DNA of 64,000 bases from Duganella sacchari. Its GTDB lineage: Bacteria; Pseudomonadota; Gammaproteobacteria; Burkholderiales; Burkholderiaceae_D. Both the position numbers and the translations under genes were made by a program. Of this stretch, positions 8,309 through 17,806 are shown piece after piece. The notes under the pieces were generated by a model. That model did no database searches. It saw only the letters and a program-made list of their open reading frames with translations, and was not told where the DNA came from. Each line of letters opens with the position of its first letter. Position 1 is the first letter of the stretch. The DNA lies in assembly GCF_900143065.1 (NCBI RefSeq), contig NZ_FRCX01000008.1, forward strand, positions 186,001 to 250,000, read 5' to 3'.

Positions 8309-8593
8309 AAAATGACACTGACAGAGTGAATTTCCCGATTGTAGTCTTACACACAGCCATTAACAACAGGCAATAAAAATTCCTGTCGCTCTGCACAACA
8401 CGTGGGTTGTTCTTATTGTACGCCGCGCTGGTTGAGAGCGGCGCGGCATACGTCTGCTGTAGCGCTCATGTGCAATCACAACAATACTTCGTTTTTAGCA
8501 ATATTGCTATCTAAAAACAAAGATTTTTGTAAAAGTGCAGCATGACCGCAGCAGGTGGTTTGCGGCAGGGCGCAGAGATCCTGCGCGCTACCG
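8309..8593. other. intergenic region with palindromes, no gene seen
   Basis: This 285-base gap lies between two minus-strand genes and holds the promoter of the HD-GYP gene. It contains a hairpin GCCGCGC/GCGCGGC (8422-8428 with 8441-8447) and an AT-rich element at 8491-8518. In that element GTTTTTAG and CTAAAAAC are inverted around the perfect 12-bp palindrome AGCAATATTGCT (8497-8508). The AT-rich element is a plausible protein-binding site. I see no ORF, tRNA or convincing T-run terminator. Confidence 0.4.
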
Positions 8594-9475
8594 TCAGTGC
8601 TGGTCGAGGAACGGTAGCAGGTGCGCCAGGAAGTCGTCGGGATTTTCTTCCATCACGAAGTGGCCTGAGTCGGCGATCATCACGCCGCGCAGGTTGGTGG
8701 CGCGGCCCTGCATGGTCTGCAGTGGCGCGTCTTTGGTCGCGTGTTCGGCGCCGATGGCCAGTACCGGCATGGTCAATGCCGACTCGGCGCGTAGCAGGTT
8801 CTGGCGGATCGTCTCGGGAATCGCCCGGTAGTAGGCGAAGCCCGCACGCAGCGCGCCTGGTGTGGCGTAGGCTTCGGTGTAGACCTCGGCGGCAACGCGG
8901 TCGCGGCGGTAGGACCATTTGTCCAGCATGAAGCCGATGTACTCGCGCTCCTTGCCGGCCGTCAGCGCCTCGGGCAGGTCGTGCACCTGATTGAACATGA
9001 AGTGCCACAGGAAGATGTTGTCCTCCGGCGCGACGAAGATCGGCGGCGCCGGCGCCAGGCCGGGAATCACGGCCTCGGTCAGCGCCAGCCGGCCCACCAC
9101 GCCCGGATGGTCGCTGGCCAGCGCATAACCTACCCACATGCCGATGTCGTGGCCGACCACGTCGTAGCTGGCGTGGCCCAGCTGCAGCATGGTCTGGTGC
9201 AGCGCGCTGGCAATCGCGCCGGTGTCGTAGCCGCCGGCCGGCCGGTCGGAATGGCCGGTGCCGGGCGGGTCGACGGCAATCGCCAGATAGCCGCGTGCGG
9301 CCAGCGCGCGCATGATGTGGCGCCAGGTGTACCAGGTTTGCGGCCAGCCGGGTATCAGCAGGACGGGCCGGCCGCTACCGGCGCTGACGCAATGAATGCG
9401 CTGGCCGTTGATGCGTACGTAGTCGTGCGTGAAGCCGGTTTCCGGCTGGTCGTTTACTGCGAGTGCTTGTTGCAT
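8594..9475 (-). CDS. alpha/beta hydrolase, epoxide hydrolase/dehalogenase-like
   Basis: This 293-residue enzyme has no signal peptide. The oxyanion region is PGWPQTWYTW (near 43-52). The nucleophile elbow is GHDIG with Asp110 instead of Ser, as in soluble epoxide hydrolases and haloalkane or fluoroacetate dehalogenases, which form an ester with an Asp. A late His in DSGHFVMEE fits the catalytic base. The substrate is unknown. The ATG at 9475 follows AAGGAA; the open frame extends further up but overlaps the sugar-isomerase gene, which ends at 9505, so the longer version is rejected. It is the second gene of a pair, 29 bases after the isomerase, and probably shares its TetR-type control. Confidence 0.88.
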   Translation of the reverse strand: MQQALAVNDQPETGFTHDYVRINGQRIHCVSAGSGRPVLLIPGWPQTWYTWRHIMRALAARGYLAIAVDPPGTGHSDRPAGGYDTGAIASALHQTMLQLGHASYDVVGHDIGMWVGYALASDHPGVVGRLALTEAVIPGLAPAPPIFVAPEDNIFLWHFMFNQVHDLPEALTAGKEREYIGFMLDKWSYRRDRVAAEVYTEAYATPGALRAGFAYYRAIPETIRQNLLRAESALTMPVLAIGAEHATKDAPLQTMQGRATNLRGVMIADSGHFVMEENPDDFLAHLLPFLDQH

Positions 9476-9504
9476 GGTGTTCCTTGTCAGATCGGTTGGC
9501 GGCA

Positions 9505-10560
9505 TCAGGCGATGCCAAGCAGTTGCTGCATCTGCTGCTGGTTGACCGGCGCACCGGCGAAGTCGTCGAAGATCTTGTCGGTGACGGGGATGATGTGGGC
9601 GTTGATGAAGTCCACGCCTTCCCTGGCGCCGACTTCCTGGTGCTTCAGGCAGCACTCCCATTCCAGCGTGGCCCAGCCGGCGTAGTCGTACTGGGTCAGC
9701 TTGGAGAAGATGGCCTTGAAGTCGACCTGGCCGTCGCCCAGCGAGCGGAAACGTCCGGCGCGGTTTTCCCATGACTGGTAGCCGCCGTAGATGCCTTGCC
9801 GTCCGCTCGGATTGAACTCGGCATCCTTCACATGGAACATGCGGATGCGGTCTTTGTAGATGTCGATGAAGTCAAGGTAGTTCAATTGCTGCAGCACGAA
9901 GTGGCTAGGGTCGTACAGCATGTTGCAGCGCTCATGCTGGCCGACGCGGTCATAAAACATGTCGAAGCTGACGCCATCATGCAGGTCTTCGCTCGGATGG
10001 ATTTCGTAGCACAGGTTGACGCCTTGTTCGTCGCAGGCATTCAGCACTGGCAGCCAGCGTTTGGCCAGTTCGTCAAACGCGGTTTCGATCAGGCCGGCCG
10101 GACGTTGCGGGAACGGGAACAGGTAAGGCCAGGCAAACGCGCCGGAGAACGTGCCCATTTCAGTCAGGCCGAGACGGCGCGAGGCCTTGGCCGACATCAG
10201 CAAACGCTCGATGGCCCAGGCGGTGCGCGCCTGCGGCTTGCCGTGCAGTTCGGCGGGCGCAAAGCTGTCGCACATGGCATCGTAGGCGGGATGCACGGCG
10301 ACCAGCTGGCCGAAGATGTGGGTGGTCAGTTCGCTCAGCACCAGGCCTTCGTCGGCCAGCATGCCGGTGATGTCGTCGCAGTAGGTCTGGCTTTCGGCCG
10401 CGGTGGCAACGTCGAACAGGCGCTGGTCCCAGGCGGGTAGCTGCAAGGCTTTGAAGCCGGTGTCGCTGGCCCAGGCGGCAATCGAGGGCAGGTCGTTGAA
10501 GGGCGCTACCACGTCACTGAATTGGGCGAGGTGCAGGCTGGGTCCTTTGATGGTACGCAT
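9505..10560 (-). CDS. sugar phosphate isomerase/epimerase (xylose isomerase-like TIM barrel)
   Basis: The protein has 351 residues and is cytosolic. It belongs to the AP-endonuclease-2-like TIM-barrel family, with metal-ligand style motifs CYEIHPSED, LYDPSHFVLQ, MFHVKDAEF and a late ATLEWEC Glu. Family members isomerise or epimerise sugars or inositol derivatives with a divalent metal; the exact substrate cannot be read. It is the first gene of a two-gene unit with the Asp-nucleophile hydrolase and diverges from a TetR gene. Its promoter overlaps a 30-bp palindrome, so repression by that TetR is likely. Confidence 0.87.
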   Translation of the reverse strand: MRTIKGPSLHLAQFSDVVAPFNDLPSIAAWASDTGFKALQLPAWDQRLFDVATAAESQTYCDDITGMLADEGLVLSELTTHIFGQLVAVHPAYDAMCDSFAPAELHGKPQARTAWAIERLLMSAKASRRLGLTEMGTFSGAFAWPYLFPFPQRPAGLIETAFDELAKRWLPVLNACDEQGVNLCYEIHPSEDLHDGVSFDMFYDRVGQHERCNMLYDPSHFVLQQLNYLDFIDIYKDRIRMFHVKDAEFNPSGRQGIYGGYQSWENRAGRFRSLGDGQVDFKAIFSKLTQYDYAGWATLEWECCLKHQEVGAREGVDFINAHIIPVTDKIFDDFAGAPVNQQQMQQLLGIA

Positions 10561-10571
10561 TTTTATCGGCT

Positions 10572-10601
10572 CCTATTGTTTGTCGATCGACAAAGAATAG
10601 G
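10572..10601. promoter_or_regulatory. palindromic operator for divergent TetR regulator
   Basis: The core TTTGTCGATCGACAAA (10579-10594) is a perfect 16-bp palindrome. It is flanked by CCTATT on the left and AATAGG on the right, giving a 30-bp palindrome with one mismatched pair. It lies between the isomerase gene (minus) and the TetR gene (plus) and overlaps the minus-strand -10 box. Confidence 0.8.
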
Positions 10602-10622
10602 GTAAATTTTACGGATCGTCAA
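10594..10622 (-). promoter_or_regulatory. sigma70-type promoter of isomerase-hydrolase unit
   Basis: On the minus strand, TTGACG (plus 10617-10622) and TATTCT (plus 10594-10599) are 17 bp apart, close to consensus. The -10 box lies within the 30-bp palindrome, so a bound repressor would block polymerase. On the plus strand a TATACT at 10638-10643 may serve the TetR gene. Confidence 0.65.
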
Positions 10623-10673
10623 GCGCGGTGAAGCGGCTATACTTGCGGTCCGGGTATTTTTACTGAGGTAGCG

Positions 10674-11270
10674 ATGGCAGGCAGGCCAAGAGAATTCGAC
10701 CGCGAACTGGCGCTGGCAAAGGCCAGGGATGCTTTTTGGGAGCGTGGCTACGAGGGTGTCGCCATGTCCGATCTGGTGGCGGCGCTGGGCATTGCGTCGG
10801 CGCGCATCTATGCCGCGTTTGGATCGAAAGAAGAGTTGTTCCGCGAAGCGATCACACTGTACGTGGAAGGCGAGGGCGGTTTCGCCACGCGCGCGCTGGC
10901 CGAAGAAACCAGCGTGCGCGGCGCCATCGAACGCATGTTGCGCGAGGCGGTGCAGCTGTACACGCGCAGTGGCCGGCCGCAGGGCTGCATGGTGGTGTCG
11001 GCGGCCACCAATGGCAGCCTGCAGAATGATGCGGTGGTGGTCTGGCTCAGCGAACATCGCAGCGCCCGCACCAAGTCCATCATCGACCGTTTGCGCGTGG
11101 CGTTGAAGGCTGGCGAGTTGAAGGCCGGTACCGATGTGGTGGCGCTGGGCGACCTCTATGCCACGCTGCTGCATGGCTTGTCGGTCCAGGCGCGCGATGG
11201 CGTCAGCAAGGCGCGCCTGCTGGCCATGATCGCACCAGCGCTGGCGGCACTGGAGCTGGCACTGCGCTGA
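10674..11270 (+). CDS. TetR family transcriptional repressor
   Basis: The protein has 198 residues. The N-terminal helix-turn-helix is typical (MAGRPREFD, then SDLVAALGIASARIYAAFGS at about 29-48). The C-terminal ligand domain is of the TetR_C type, with GCMVVSAAT around 103-111. It diverges from the isomerase/hydrolase pair and faces a strong palindrome, so it probably represses that pair and itself until an unknown, possibly sugar- or epoxide-like, inducer binds. A terminator follows. Confidence 0.92.
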   Translation: MAGRPREFDRELALAKARDAFWERGYEGVAMSDLVAALGIASARIYAAFGSKEELFREAITLYVEGEGGFATRALAEETSVRGAIERMLREAVQLYTRSGRPQGCMVVSAATNGSLQNDAVVVWLSEHRSARTKSIIDRLRVALKAGELKAGTDVVALGDLYATLLHGLSVQARDGVSKARLLAMIAPALAALELALR

Positions 11271-11289
11271 CGGACGCCCTTTGGCGACC

Positions 11290-11354
11290 ATGCCAGAACG
11301 CCAAGCATGGTGGTCATTTCGCCACGCCTGCTGCACCGTTCTGGCGTCTTTTTT
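11290..11354 (+). terminator. terminator after tetR
   Basis: ATGCCAGAACG (11290-11300) pairs with CGTTCTGGCGT (11337-11347) over 11 bp including one G-T pair, followed by six T (11349-11354). The 36-base loop has its own pairing option: GACCATGC (11286-11293) can also pair with GCATGGT (11305-11311). Confidence 0.55.
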
Positions 11355-11471
11355 ACGGCAATTGATTTCCGCATGGAAATTCGTGCTATGATTTTCTAGC
11401 TCCTAATCACTACGAGCTTCCATTCCCTCCGGCCCTGTCCCCGCCGTCTGTGTTAGTCAACGAGACGGTTT

Positions 11472-12212
11472 ATGAAAATCCCTACGCTCAAGATCGGACG
11501 CCGCCTGCTGCTGGCTTTCGGTATCCAGATCCTGTTTTTGGCAGCCATCGCCGGCTATGCGCTGAACCGCATGCAGGTGCTGGAACGCCATGTGACGGAG
11601 ATCGCCGCAGTCAATCAACGCGAATTCGCCTCGGCGTCCGAAATGCGGAACGAGGTGTCAGAACGCTTTCTGCTGGTCGAACAAATGGCGACGCAACGCC
11701 TGCCGTTGCACGAGCAGGACCAGCCTTCCGCGCTGGATGTGGCTGACCAGCGCTACCTGAACAGCGAAGCGGCGCTCAGGGATTCGTTCAGCCAGTCCGG
11801 CAGCACCTCGCCTGAAGAATTGCTGGCATTGAACCAGGCCGCGCAACTGCATGACGATGTCTCGCGCATGACGGCCGTGCTATTGCAGCAGTTGCGCGGC
11901 GGTGACGTAGCCAGCGCGCGTACCTTGCAGCAGGAGCAGTTGTTTCCGCTGCTGCGCCGGTGGCGCGATGTGCTGCTGCGGCTGGAACGCATCCAGCTCG
12001 ATCAAAACGCCGAGGTGGTGGACCACACCTCCCGCCTGGTCGCCCAGGCGCATTGGACCATGCTGGTCGTGGCGGCGTTCGCGCTGCTGGTGAGCGCATC
12101 GCTGGCATGGAGCATTACCAGCAGTATCACGCGGCCGTTGAATCACCTGTTGAAGTCCATCGCGGGCCAAGCGTCCGAAATGCCTGCCGCCGTCCAACCT
12201 CAATTCGACTAA
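11472..12212 (+). CDS. chemoreceptor-like membrane protein without signalling domain
   Basis: This 246-residue protein has the N-terminal half of a methyl-accepting chemotaxis protein. There is a first membrane helix (about 12-34), a periplasmic four-helix-bundle region (35-190), a second membrane helix (about 193-215) and the start of a HAMP domain (SITSSITRPLNHLLKSI). It then stops with TAA, with no methylation helices or hairpin tip. The N-terminus resembles the next gene product (KIGxRL, xNRM, xVN spacing), so the pair are paralogues. The nine-base gap with AAGGAA points to one transcript. It could be a decoy or a sensory partner in mixed receptor dimers, or a decayed copy; the intact frame and clean stop favour a working gene. 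Confidence 0.8.
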   Translation: MKIPTLKIGRRLLLAFGIQILFLAAIAGYALNRMQVLERHVTEIAAVNQREFASASEMRNEVSERFLLVEQMATQRLPLHEQDQPSALDVADQRYLNSEAALRDSFSQSGSTSPEELLALNQAAQLHDDVSRMTAVLLQQLRGGDVASARTLQQEQLFPLLRRWRDVLLRLERIQLDQNAEVVDHTSRLVAQAHWTMLVVAAFALLVSASLAWSITSSITRPLNHLLKSIAGQASEMPAAVQPQFD

Positions 12213-12221
12213 GGAATAGCT

Positions 12222-13877
12222 ATGAAACTCGGTAACTACAAAATCGGTACGCGTCTGGCGGCTTCCTTTGGCGTGATGCTCTGTATCGTGATCGGCGTGG
12301 CGGGCGTTGGCATCAACCGCATGGGCGAGATGGAGCAGCGTATGCAGGACATCATTTCGGTCAATGATGTGGAGTCGTCGCTGGCCACGGAAATGCGGGC
12401 CACCGTTGACGACCGCATGATCGCGCTGCGCAACGTCGTGCTGCTGCAAACAGACGAAGAGATGCAGCCCGAAGTGGAACGCGTCAAACGCCAGTCCGGC
12501 AAGTATGCGAATTACGACGCCGAACTGCGCGGCATCTTCAGCAAGGTGCAAGCCAGCAGCGAGGAAGCTGCCGCGCTTGAAAAAGCTGATACGGCCGCCA
12601 AAGCCTCCGAGCCTATCGTCGCCAAGGTGCTCAAGCTCGGCCTGGCCAACGACAACGATGCGGCCACGCATGTCCTCATCAAGGAACTGCGTCCAGTGCA
12701 AAACCAGTGGACGGCGGCCTTGACCGAACTGGTAAACATCGAGGTCAGGCAAAACCGTGAAGCGGTGGCGCAGGCGCATGTCGCTTACACCCATGCGTGG
12801 ATGGCGCTGCTCGGTATCACCGTGTGCGCTGTCGCCTTTGGCGCCTGGATTGCGTATGCCATCACGCGCGGCATCATCGTGCCGATCCAGTCGGCGGTGA
12901 AGGTGGCGCAGAATGTCGCCGCCGGCAATCTGGCCAACCAGGTGCAGATCACGGGCCGTGATGAAACGGCGGAACTGCTGCAGGCGCTGGACGAAATGAA
13001 CGGACGCCTGCATCGCGTAGTGCATGCGGTGCGCGAAAGCGCGGATTCGGTGGCTACGGCCAGCAGCGAAATCGCGACCGGCAATATGGACCTGTCGCGG
13101 CGCACCGAATCCCAGGCTGGCTCGCTGGAAGAAACTGCGTCAGCGATGGAAGAGCTGACGTCAACCGTGCGCCAGAATGCTGAAAATGCCGCGCAGGCGA
13201 ATACGCTGGCGGGCCAGGCCTCCACCGTGGCCCGTGAAGGCGGCCAGGTGGTAAGCCGCGTGGTATCGACCATGCAGTCCATCAGTGATGCTTCCAAACG
13301 CATCAGCGAAATTATTGGTGTGATTGACGGTATCGCCTTCCAGACCAATATCCTGGCCCTGAACGCGGCAGTGGAAGCGGCGCGCGCAGGGGAACAGGGA
13401 CGCGGCTTTGCCGTGGTGGCGACCGAGGTCCGCAGCCTGGCGCACCGCTCGGCAACGGCGGCCAAGGAAATCAAGGCGCTCATCGATGACTCGGTCGGCC
13501 AGGTGCATGTGGGACGCCAGCTGGCAGAGGACGCCGGCACGACCATGCAGCAGGTGGTGGACAGCGTGAACCAGGTCAACCAGATCATTGGCGAAATCGC
13601 GCAGGCCAGCCGCGAGCAGAGCTCCGGCATCACGCAGGTCAACGACGCGGTGGTGGGCCTGGATCAGACCACCCAGCAGAACGCCGCGCTGGTGGAGCAA
13701 GCTGCCGCCGCCGCCGCCGCGTTACAGGAACAGGCGCAGGCGCTGACGGCGGAAGTCGGGTTCTTCCAGCTGGAGCGTCAGCCGCAGCAGGGCAGGCCAG
13801 TGCGCCAGATCGCGCCTCAGCGGGTGGTCAGGCTGGGCCAGACGGTTTCGGGTACGCGCATCGCCTCGGCCAGATAA
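12222..13877 (+). CDS. methyl-accepting chemotaxis protein
   Basis: The protein has 551 residues. It has a membrane helix (12-34), a periplasmic four-helix bundle, a second helix (about 190-212), HAMP (213-265) and a full cytoplasmic signalling domain. The hairpin tip is intact ([37 protein letters not shown]). The C-terminal tail is Gln/Arg-rich without a CheR-tethering pentapeptide. The ligand is unknown. Its last 61 bases overlap the convergent LysR gene that ends at 13817. It follows the signalling-less paralogue, from which it is separated by nine bases. Confidence 0.93.
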   Translation: MKLGNYKIGTRLAASFGVMLCIVIGVAGVGINRMGEMEQRMQDIISVNDVESSLATEMRATVDDRMIALRNVVLLQTDEEMQPEVERVKRQSGKYANYDAELRGIFSKVQASSEEAAALEKADTAAKASEPIVAKVLKLGLANDNDAATHVLIKELRPVQNQWTAALTELVNIEVRQNREAVAQAHVAYTHAWMALLGITVCAVAFGAWIAYAITRGIIVPIQSAVKVAQNVAAGNLANQVQITGRDETAELLQALDEMNGRLHRVVHAVRESADSVATASSEIATGNMDLSRRTESQAGSLEETASAMEELTSTVRQNAENAAQANTLAGQASTVAREGGQVVSRVVSTMQSISDASKRISEIIGVIDGIAFQTNILALNAAVEAARAGEQGRGFAVVATEVRSLAHRSATAAKEIKALIDDSVGQVHVGRQLAEDAGTTMQQVVDSVNQVNQIIGEIAQASREQSSGITQVNDAVVGLDQTTQQNAALVEQAAAAAAALQEQAQALTAEVGFFQLERQPQQGRPVRQIAPQRVVRLGQTVSGTRIASAR

Positions 13878-14737
13878 TTCACCATTGAGGCGATCTTGGC
13901 CGAGACGGTGGAGTGCTGGTAGTAGACGGCGTGGATGGGTTTGAGTTTTTCCTGCATCAGCTGCGGCAGCACTTCCACCAGCCGGCCGGCGCTGACGTCG
14001 AGCGCGCTCATGAAGTCCGAGATGCTGACGATGCCCATGTCCTGCAAGGCCAGCTGGCGCAGGGTTTCGCCGCTGGCGGAAGCCAGTGTAGGCGTGATGC
14101 GTACCGGCTTGCCGTCAGGATGCAGCAGCGGCCACTGGTTCAGAATTTCCGGTTCGCTGAAGCCGAGCAGCTCGTGCTGCGCCAGGTCGGCGACCGTGTG
14201 CGGCACGCCACGCCGGCGCAGGTAGCCGGGGCTGGCCAGCAGGCGGATGCGGCTGTGGCCCAGCAGGCGGCTGTACAGGGTTGAGTCTTTGAGTTCACCA
14301 ATGCGGATGGCCAGATCGACGCGCCGTTCCAGCAGATCGATAAAGCCTTCGTTGCTGCTCAGGTTGAGTTCCACCTTGGGATGCAGCGTGCGGTAGCCCG
14401 GCATCAGCGGCACCAGCACATGCAGCATGAAGGGCGTCACTGCATCCACGCGCAAGGGACCGGCAAGCTGGCCGCGCCGTTCCATCGCCCGGTCTTCCGC
14501 CACGCGTACCGATTCCAGGATGGCGCGCGCGTCCTTGACGAAATCATGGCCTTCGTCGGTCAGGTCGAGCCGCCGCGTGGTACGGCGCAGGAGCGTGGTC
14601 TGGAGCTTGTCCTCGAGCCGCGCCAGCAGGCGGCTGATGGTGGACACCGGCTGCCCCAGACGCTCGGCGGCGGCCGTCAGCGAACCGCTGTCCACCACAG
14701 CCAGAAATACGGAAAGTTCATCAAGGGCCAGTTTCAT
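13817..14737 (-). CDS. LysR family transcriptional regulator
   Basis: The protein has 306 residues. The winged helix-turn-helix is at 1-60 ([32 protein letters not shown]) and a LysR substrate domain follows. The ATG at 14737 begins the canonical N-terminus; a longer frame from 14794 adds an unlikely tail. It diverges from an MFS exporter, the usual arrangement for a regulator that controls its neighbour. A loose inverted repeat TTTCCAAAT/ATTTGGGAAA lies in the gap (14739-14747 and 14780-14789). The 3' end overlaps the chemoreceptor gene by 61 bases. Confidence 0.92.
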   Translation of the reverse strand: MKLALDELSVFLAVVDSGSLTAAAERLGQPVSTISRLLARLEDKLQTTLLRRTTRRLDLTDEGHDFVKDARAILESVRVAEDRAMERRGQLAGPLRVDAVTPFMLHVLVPLMPGYRTLHPKVELNLSSNEGFIDLLERRVDLAIRIGELKDSTLYSRLLGHSRIRLLASPGYLRRRGVPHTVADLAQHELLGFSEPEILNQWPLLHPDGKPVRITPTLASASGETLRQLALQDMGIVSISDFMSALDVSAGRLVEVLPQLMQEKLKPIHAVYYQHSTVSAKIASMVNYLAEAMRVPETVWPSLTTR

Positions 14738-14839
14738 TTTTCCAAATTCGGCAAAAGTATTTTGAGGATTATGCACTTTATTTGGGAAAGTCACCCCCGC
14801 ATAATGCGTTCATCAGAAATCTCTCCCGGTGAACCCACA

Positions 14840-16045
14840 ATGAACACACACGCTTCTTCACAACCTGGCGCTGCGCTGCCGCTGTTGGCGCTGGCCATCG
14901 GCGCGTTCGGCATCGGCACCACCGAATTTGGCCCGATGGGCATGCTGTTGACGATTGCACAAGGCGTCAACGTCTCGATTCCCACGGCCGGCTTGCTGGT
15001 GTCGGCTTACGCGATCGGCGTCACCATCGGCGCACCGGTCATGACCCTGCTGCTGGCCCGTTGGCCACGCCGCAAAGCGCTGATTGCGCTGATGGCGATT
15101 TTCACCCTGGGTAACGTGCTGTCGGCGCTGGCTCCGGGCTACGCCAGCCTGATGGTGGCGCGTGTCATCACCAGCCTGACCCACGGCGCCTTCTTTGGTA
15201 TCGGCTCGGTGGTGGCGGCCAGCCTGGTGCCGCGCGATAAACAGGCGAGCGCCGTGGCAACCATGTTCCTTGGCCTGACGATTGCCAATATCGGCGGCGT
15301 ACCCGCTGCGACCTGGCTTAGCGACGTCATGGGCTGGCGCCAGTCTTTCGGTGCGATAGGCGCGCTGGGTCTGCTGGCCATGACGGCACTGATGCTGTTC
15401 CTGCATGAAGGCAGCGTGGGCCAGGCGCCGAATGTGCGCAAGGAGCTTAAAGTGCTGCTGCGTCCAGTCGTGCTGCAAGGCTTGCTGACCACGGTGCTGG
15501 CATCGGGCGCCATGTTTGCGCTGTACACCTATATCAATCCGACGCTGCAATCCTTCACCCATGCATCGCCAGGGTTCATCACGGCGATGCTGGCACTGAT
15601 CGGCATTGGCTTCACGATTGGTAACTCGCTGGGCGGCAAACTGGCCGACCGTTCGATCGACAAGACGCTGATCGGCTTCCTGCTGCTGGAAGCGGCCACC
15701 ATGATTGCCTTCCCGTGGCTGGCGCAGACGCAGCTGGGCGCGGCAGCGGGCCTGCTGATGTGGGGGATCGCTTCCTTTGCGCTGGTGCCGCCGGTGCAGA
15801 TGCGCGTGATGCGTGCTGCGACTGAAGCGCCGGGCCTGGCATCGTCGGTCAACATCGGCGCCTTCAACCTGGGCAATGCGATTGGTGCGGCGCTGGGCGC
15901 GGCGGTATTGAATGCCAACCTGGGCTATGCTGCGGTGATGTTTGCCGGTGCCGCGCTGACCGTGGCGGCGCTGCTGCTGGTGGGCTGGGCCATCGCGCAA
16001 AAAGGCCAGTCTGACGCTGCAACGCTGGCGGGCGGCGTCAACTAG
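14840..16045 (+). CDS. MFS transporter, DHA1-type efflux (AraJ/YdhP-like)
   Basis: This protein of 401 residues has twelve predicted membrane helices. The first helix carries IGAFGIGTTEFGPMGML, typical of sugar or arabinose efflux and multidrug exporters of the DHA1 group. The cytoplasmic loop 2-3 motif is ARWPRRKALI, and loop 8-9 has GGKLADRSIDKT. The ATG at 14840 gives the usual short N-terminus; the frame to 14381 is antisense to LysR. It is probably induced through the divergent LysR regulator. It overlaps the convergent kinase gene by 8 bases. Confidence 0.9.
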   Translation: MNTHASSQPGAALPLLALAIGAFGIGTTEFGPMGMLLTIAQGVNVSIPTAGLLVSAYAIGVTIGAPVMTLLLARWPRRKALIALMAIFTLGNVLSALAPGYASLMVARVITSLTHGAFFGIGSVVAASLVPRDKQASAVATMFLGLTIANIGGVPAATWLSDVMGWRQSFGAIGALGLLAMTALMLFLHEGSVGQAPNVRKELKVLLRPVVLQGLLTTVLASGAMFALYTYINPTLQSFTHASPGFITAMLALIGIGFTIGNSLGGKLADRSIDKTLIGFLLLEAATMIAFPWLAQTQLGAAAGLLMWGIASFALVPPVQMRVMRAATEAPGLASSVNIGAFNLGNAIGAALGAAVLNANLGYAAVMFAGAALTVAALLLVGWAIAQKGQSDAATLAGGVN

Positions 16046-17800
16046 GCATTATCAGGCCGGCCTGGATGTGGTCCAGTGCGCTGTACAGTTGGTCCGGCGC
16101 CACGGGCTTGTGCAGCAATGGCACGCCGCTGGCGCGTGCTTCACGTAAACGGGCTGGTGCGGTATCGCCTGTCACCAGCAGGGCTGGCAGGTCGCGGCCC
16201 GCTTGCTGACGCAAAGCGGCAATCGCTTGCGCGCCGGTACTGTTGCTGCGCAGACGGTAGTCACTGATCAACATGTCGGGTGGCTGTATGGCAGCCAGGA
16301 CCAGTGCTTCGCTGACGCTGCCGGCCACCAGACAGGTGCAACCCCAGTCGCTCAGCAAACGCTGCATGCTGGCACAGACCACGGGATCGTCATCGATGAC
16401 CAGTACCTTCATCGGCAAGGCGCGGCGGCGTTGCAGGCGGTTTGCCGGGGGGCGCTGCACTGCCGCCTGGGGGGCAAGCGGGATGGCCAGGCGAAACAGG
16501 CTACCGCGTCCAGATTCGGAACACAGCGTGAGTTCCAGTCTCAGCAGCATGGCCAGGCCACGCGCAATCGACAGGCCCAGCCCGAGTCCCTTCTGACGGT
16601 CGCGCTCAGGATTGCCCAACTGGTGGAATTCCTGGAACACCGATTCCTGCTGTTCCGCAGCAATGCCGATGCCGGTGTCCCAGACTTCCAGCAGCGCCAC
16701 GCCGTTGCGGCGCCGGCACGCGACCAGCACGCCGCCGTGCTCGGTGTAGCGGACAGCGTTGGATACCAGGTTGCGCAAGATAAGTTCGACCAGCGCCGGA
16801 TCCGAATAGAGCGTGGCCGTGCTGTCGCGGGTGCGGTAGAACAGACCTTTGGTGTTGGCTTGCGGCGCCAATTCGCTTTCGATTTTGATCAGCAGCGGCT
16901 GCAGCAGGAAGGCTCGCACTGTGGTTCGACCACGCCTGCCTCGATGCGTGAAAAATCCAGCAAGGTATGTAGCATGGCAGCCGACGCGTCCGATGCCGAG
17001 CGCGCGCTGTCCAGCAGCTCGCGCTGTAGCTCCGACAGCGGAGAGCGCGCCAGTACTTCCAGAAATAGACCTTGCGCGTGTACCGGCTGGCGCAAGTCAT
17101 GGCTGGCGGCGGCAAGAAAGCGCGACTTGGCGTCGTTGGCTTGCTGCGCCTGCGCCAGTGCGGCGTTTACGCGCTCGCCTTCGACCCGCAGCTGTTCGAT
17201 CAGGCCTATATTGTCGAAGCGCAGTTCGATCGCCGCGCGTGCTGCCTTGGCACTGTTACGGCCTTGCGACAGCAAGCTGGCCAGGTAGACCAGTACGGCG
17301 AGGCTCAGGGTTTGATAAGCAAGCGCTTGCAGTGACCACGCCTTGAGCGCCAGCATGCCCAGCTCGAACACGCAGAAAATGGCAAACACCGGCAGCACCG
17401 GTGACAGCAGCGACATGGAGTTGCCCACGATGCCGGACAGTACGGCGATCACCAAAATGCAGCTGGCCGAGGACGACGGGTCCAGGCCGACCCACGCCAG
17501 TGCGCCCCAGGCCGCCCCGTCGATCGCATTGAGCAGCATCAGCCAGCGCACCAGCCGGGGCACGCGCTGGGGGGCGATCGGCATGGCCAGGATGCGCTGC
17601 GCGTCCCAGGTCGCAAATACTTTCGAGACGATGACCGCAGCACACCATAGCCACAACCAGCGGGCATCGCCTCCTTGTAACTGGTCTAGCGTATAGCCCA
17701 GCAGCAGCGCGACAATGATGGCCGGCAGCAGCGAGCTGCGCATATTGCTCAGCAACAGGCGCAGTTGCTCCGTTTGTATCAAGACCCCGGCGCGTTGCAT
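16038..17800 (-). pseudogene. hybrid histidine kinase broken by a one-base frameshift
   Basis: Two minus-strand frames together make one normal hybrid kinase. The first (17800-16889) has about seven membrane helices, a coiled coil and the phosphoacceptor helix (AASHDLRQPVHA) up to FSRIEAGVVEPQ. The second frame (16919-16038) resumes at VRAFLLQPLLIKIE, then HATPase (NLVSNAVRYTE, DTGIGIA, GLGLGLSIA) and a receiver domain (VIDDDP, LISDYRL, LHKPV). The junction reads CCACAGTGCG near 16917-16921; one extra G would restore CAG-GTG and the full protein of about 587 residues. There is no slippery heptamer, so this is a true frameshift or a sequencing error rather than programmed shifting. The gene follows the LuxR-type regulator by six bases and is its likely partner. 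Confidence 0.8.
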
Positions 17801-17806
17801 CGGATC

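Noticed and set aside
16889-16935. Programmed ribosomal frameshift in the hybrid kinase
   Set aside because: No slippery heptamer or stop-adjacent motif is at the junction; a plain one-base indel is simpler.
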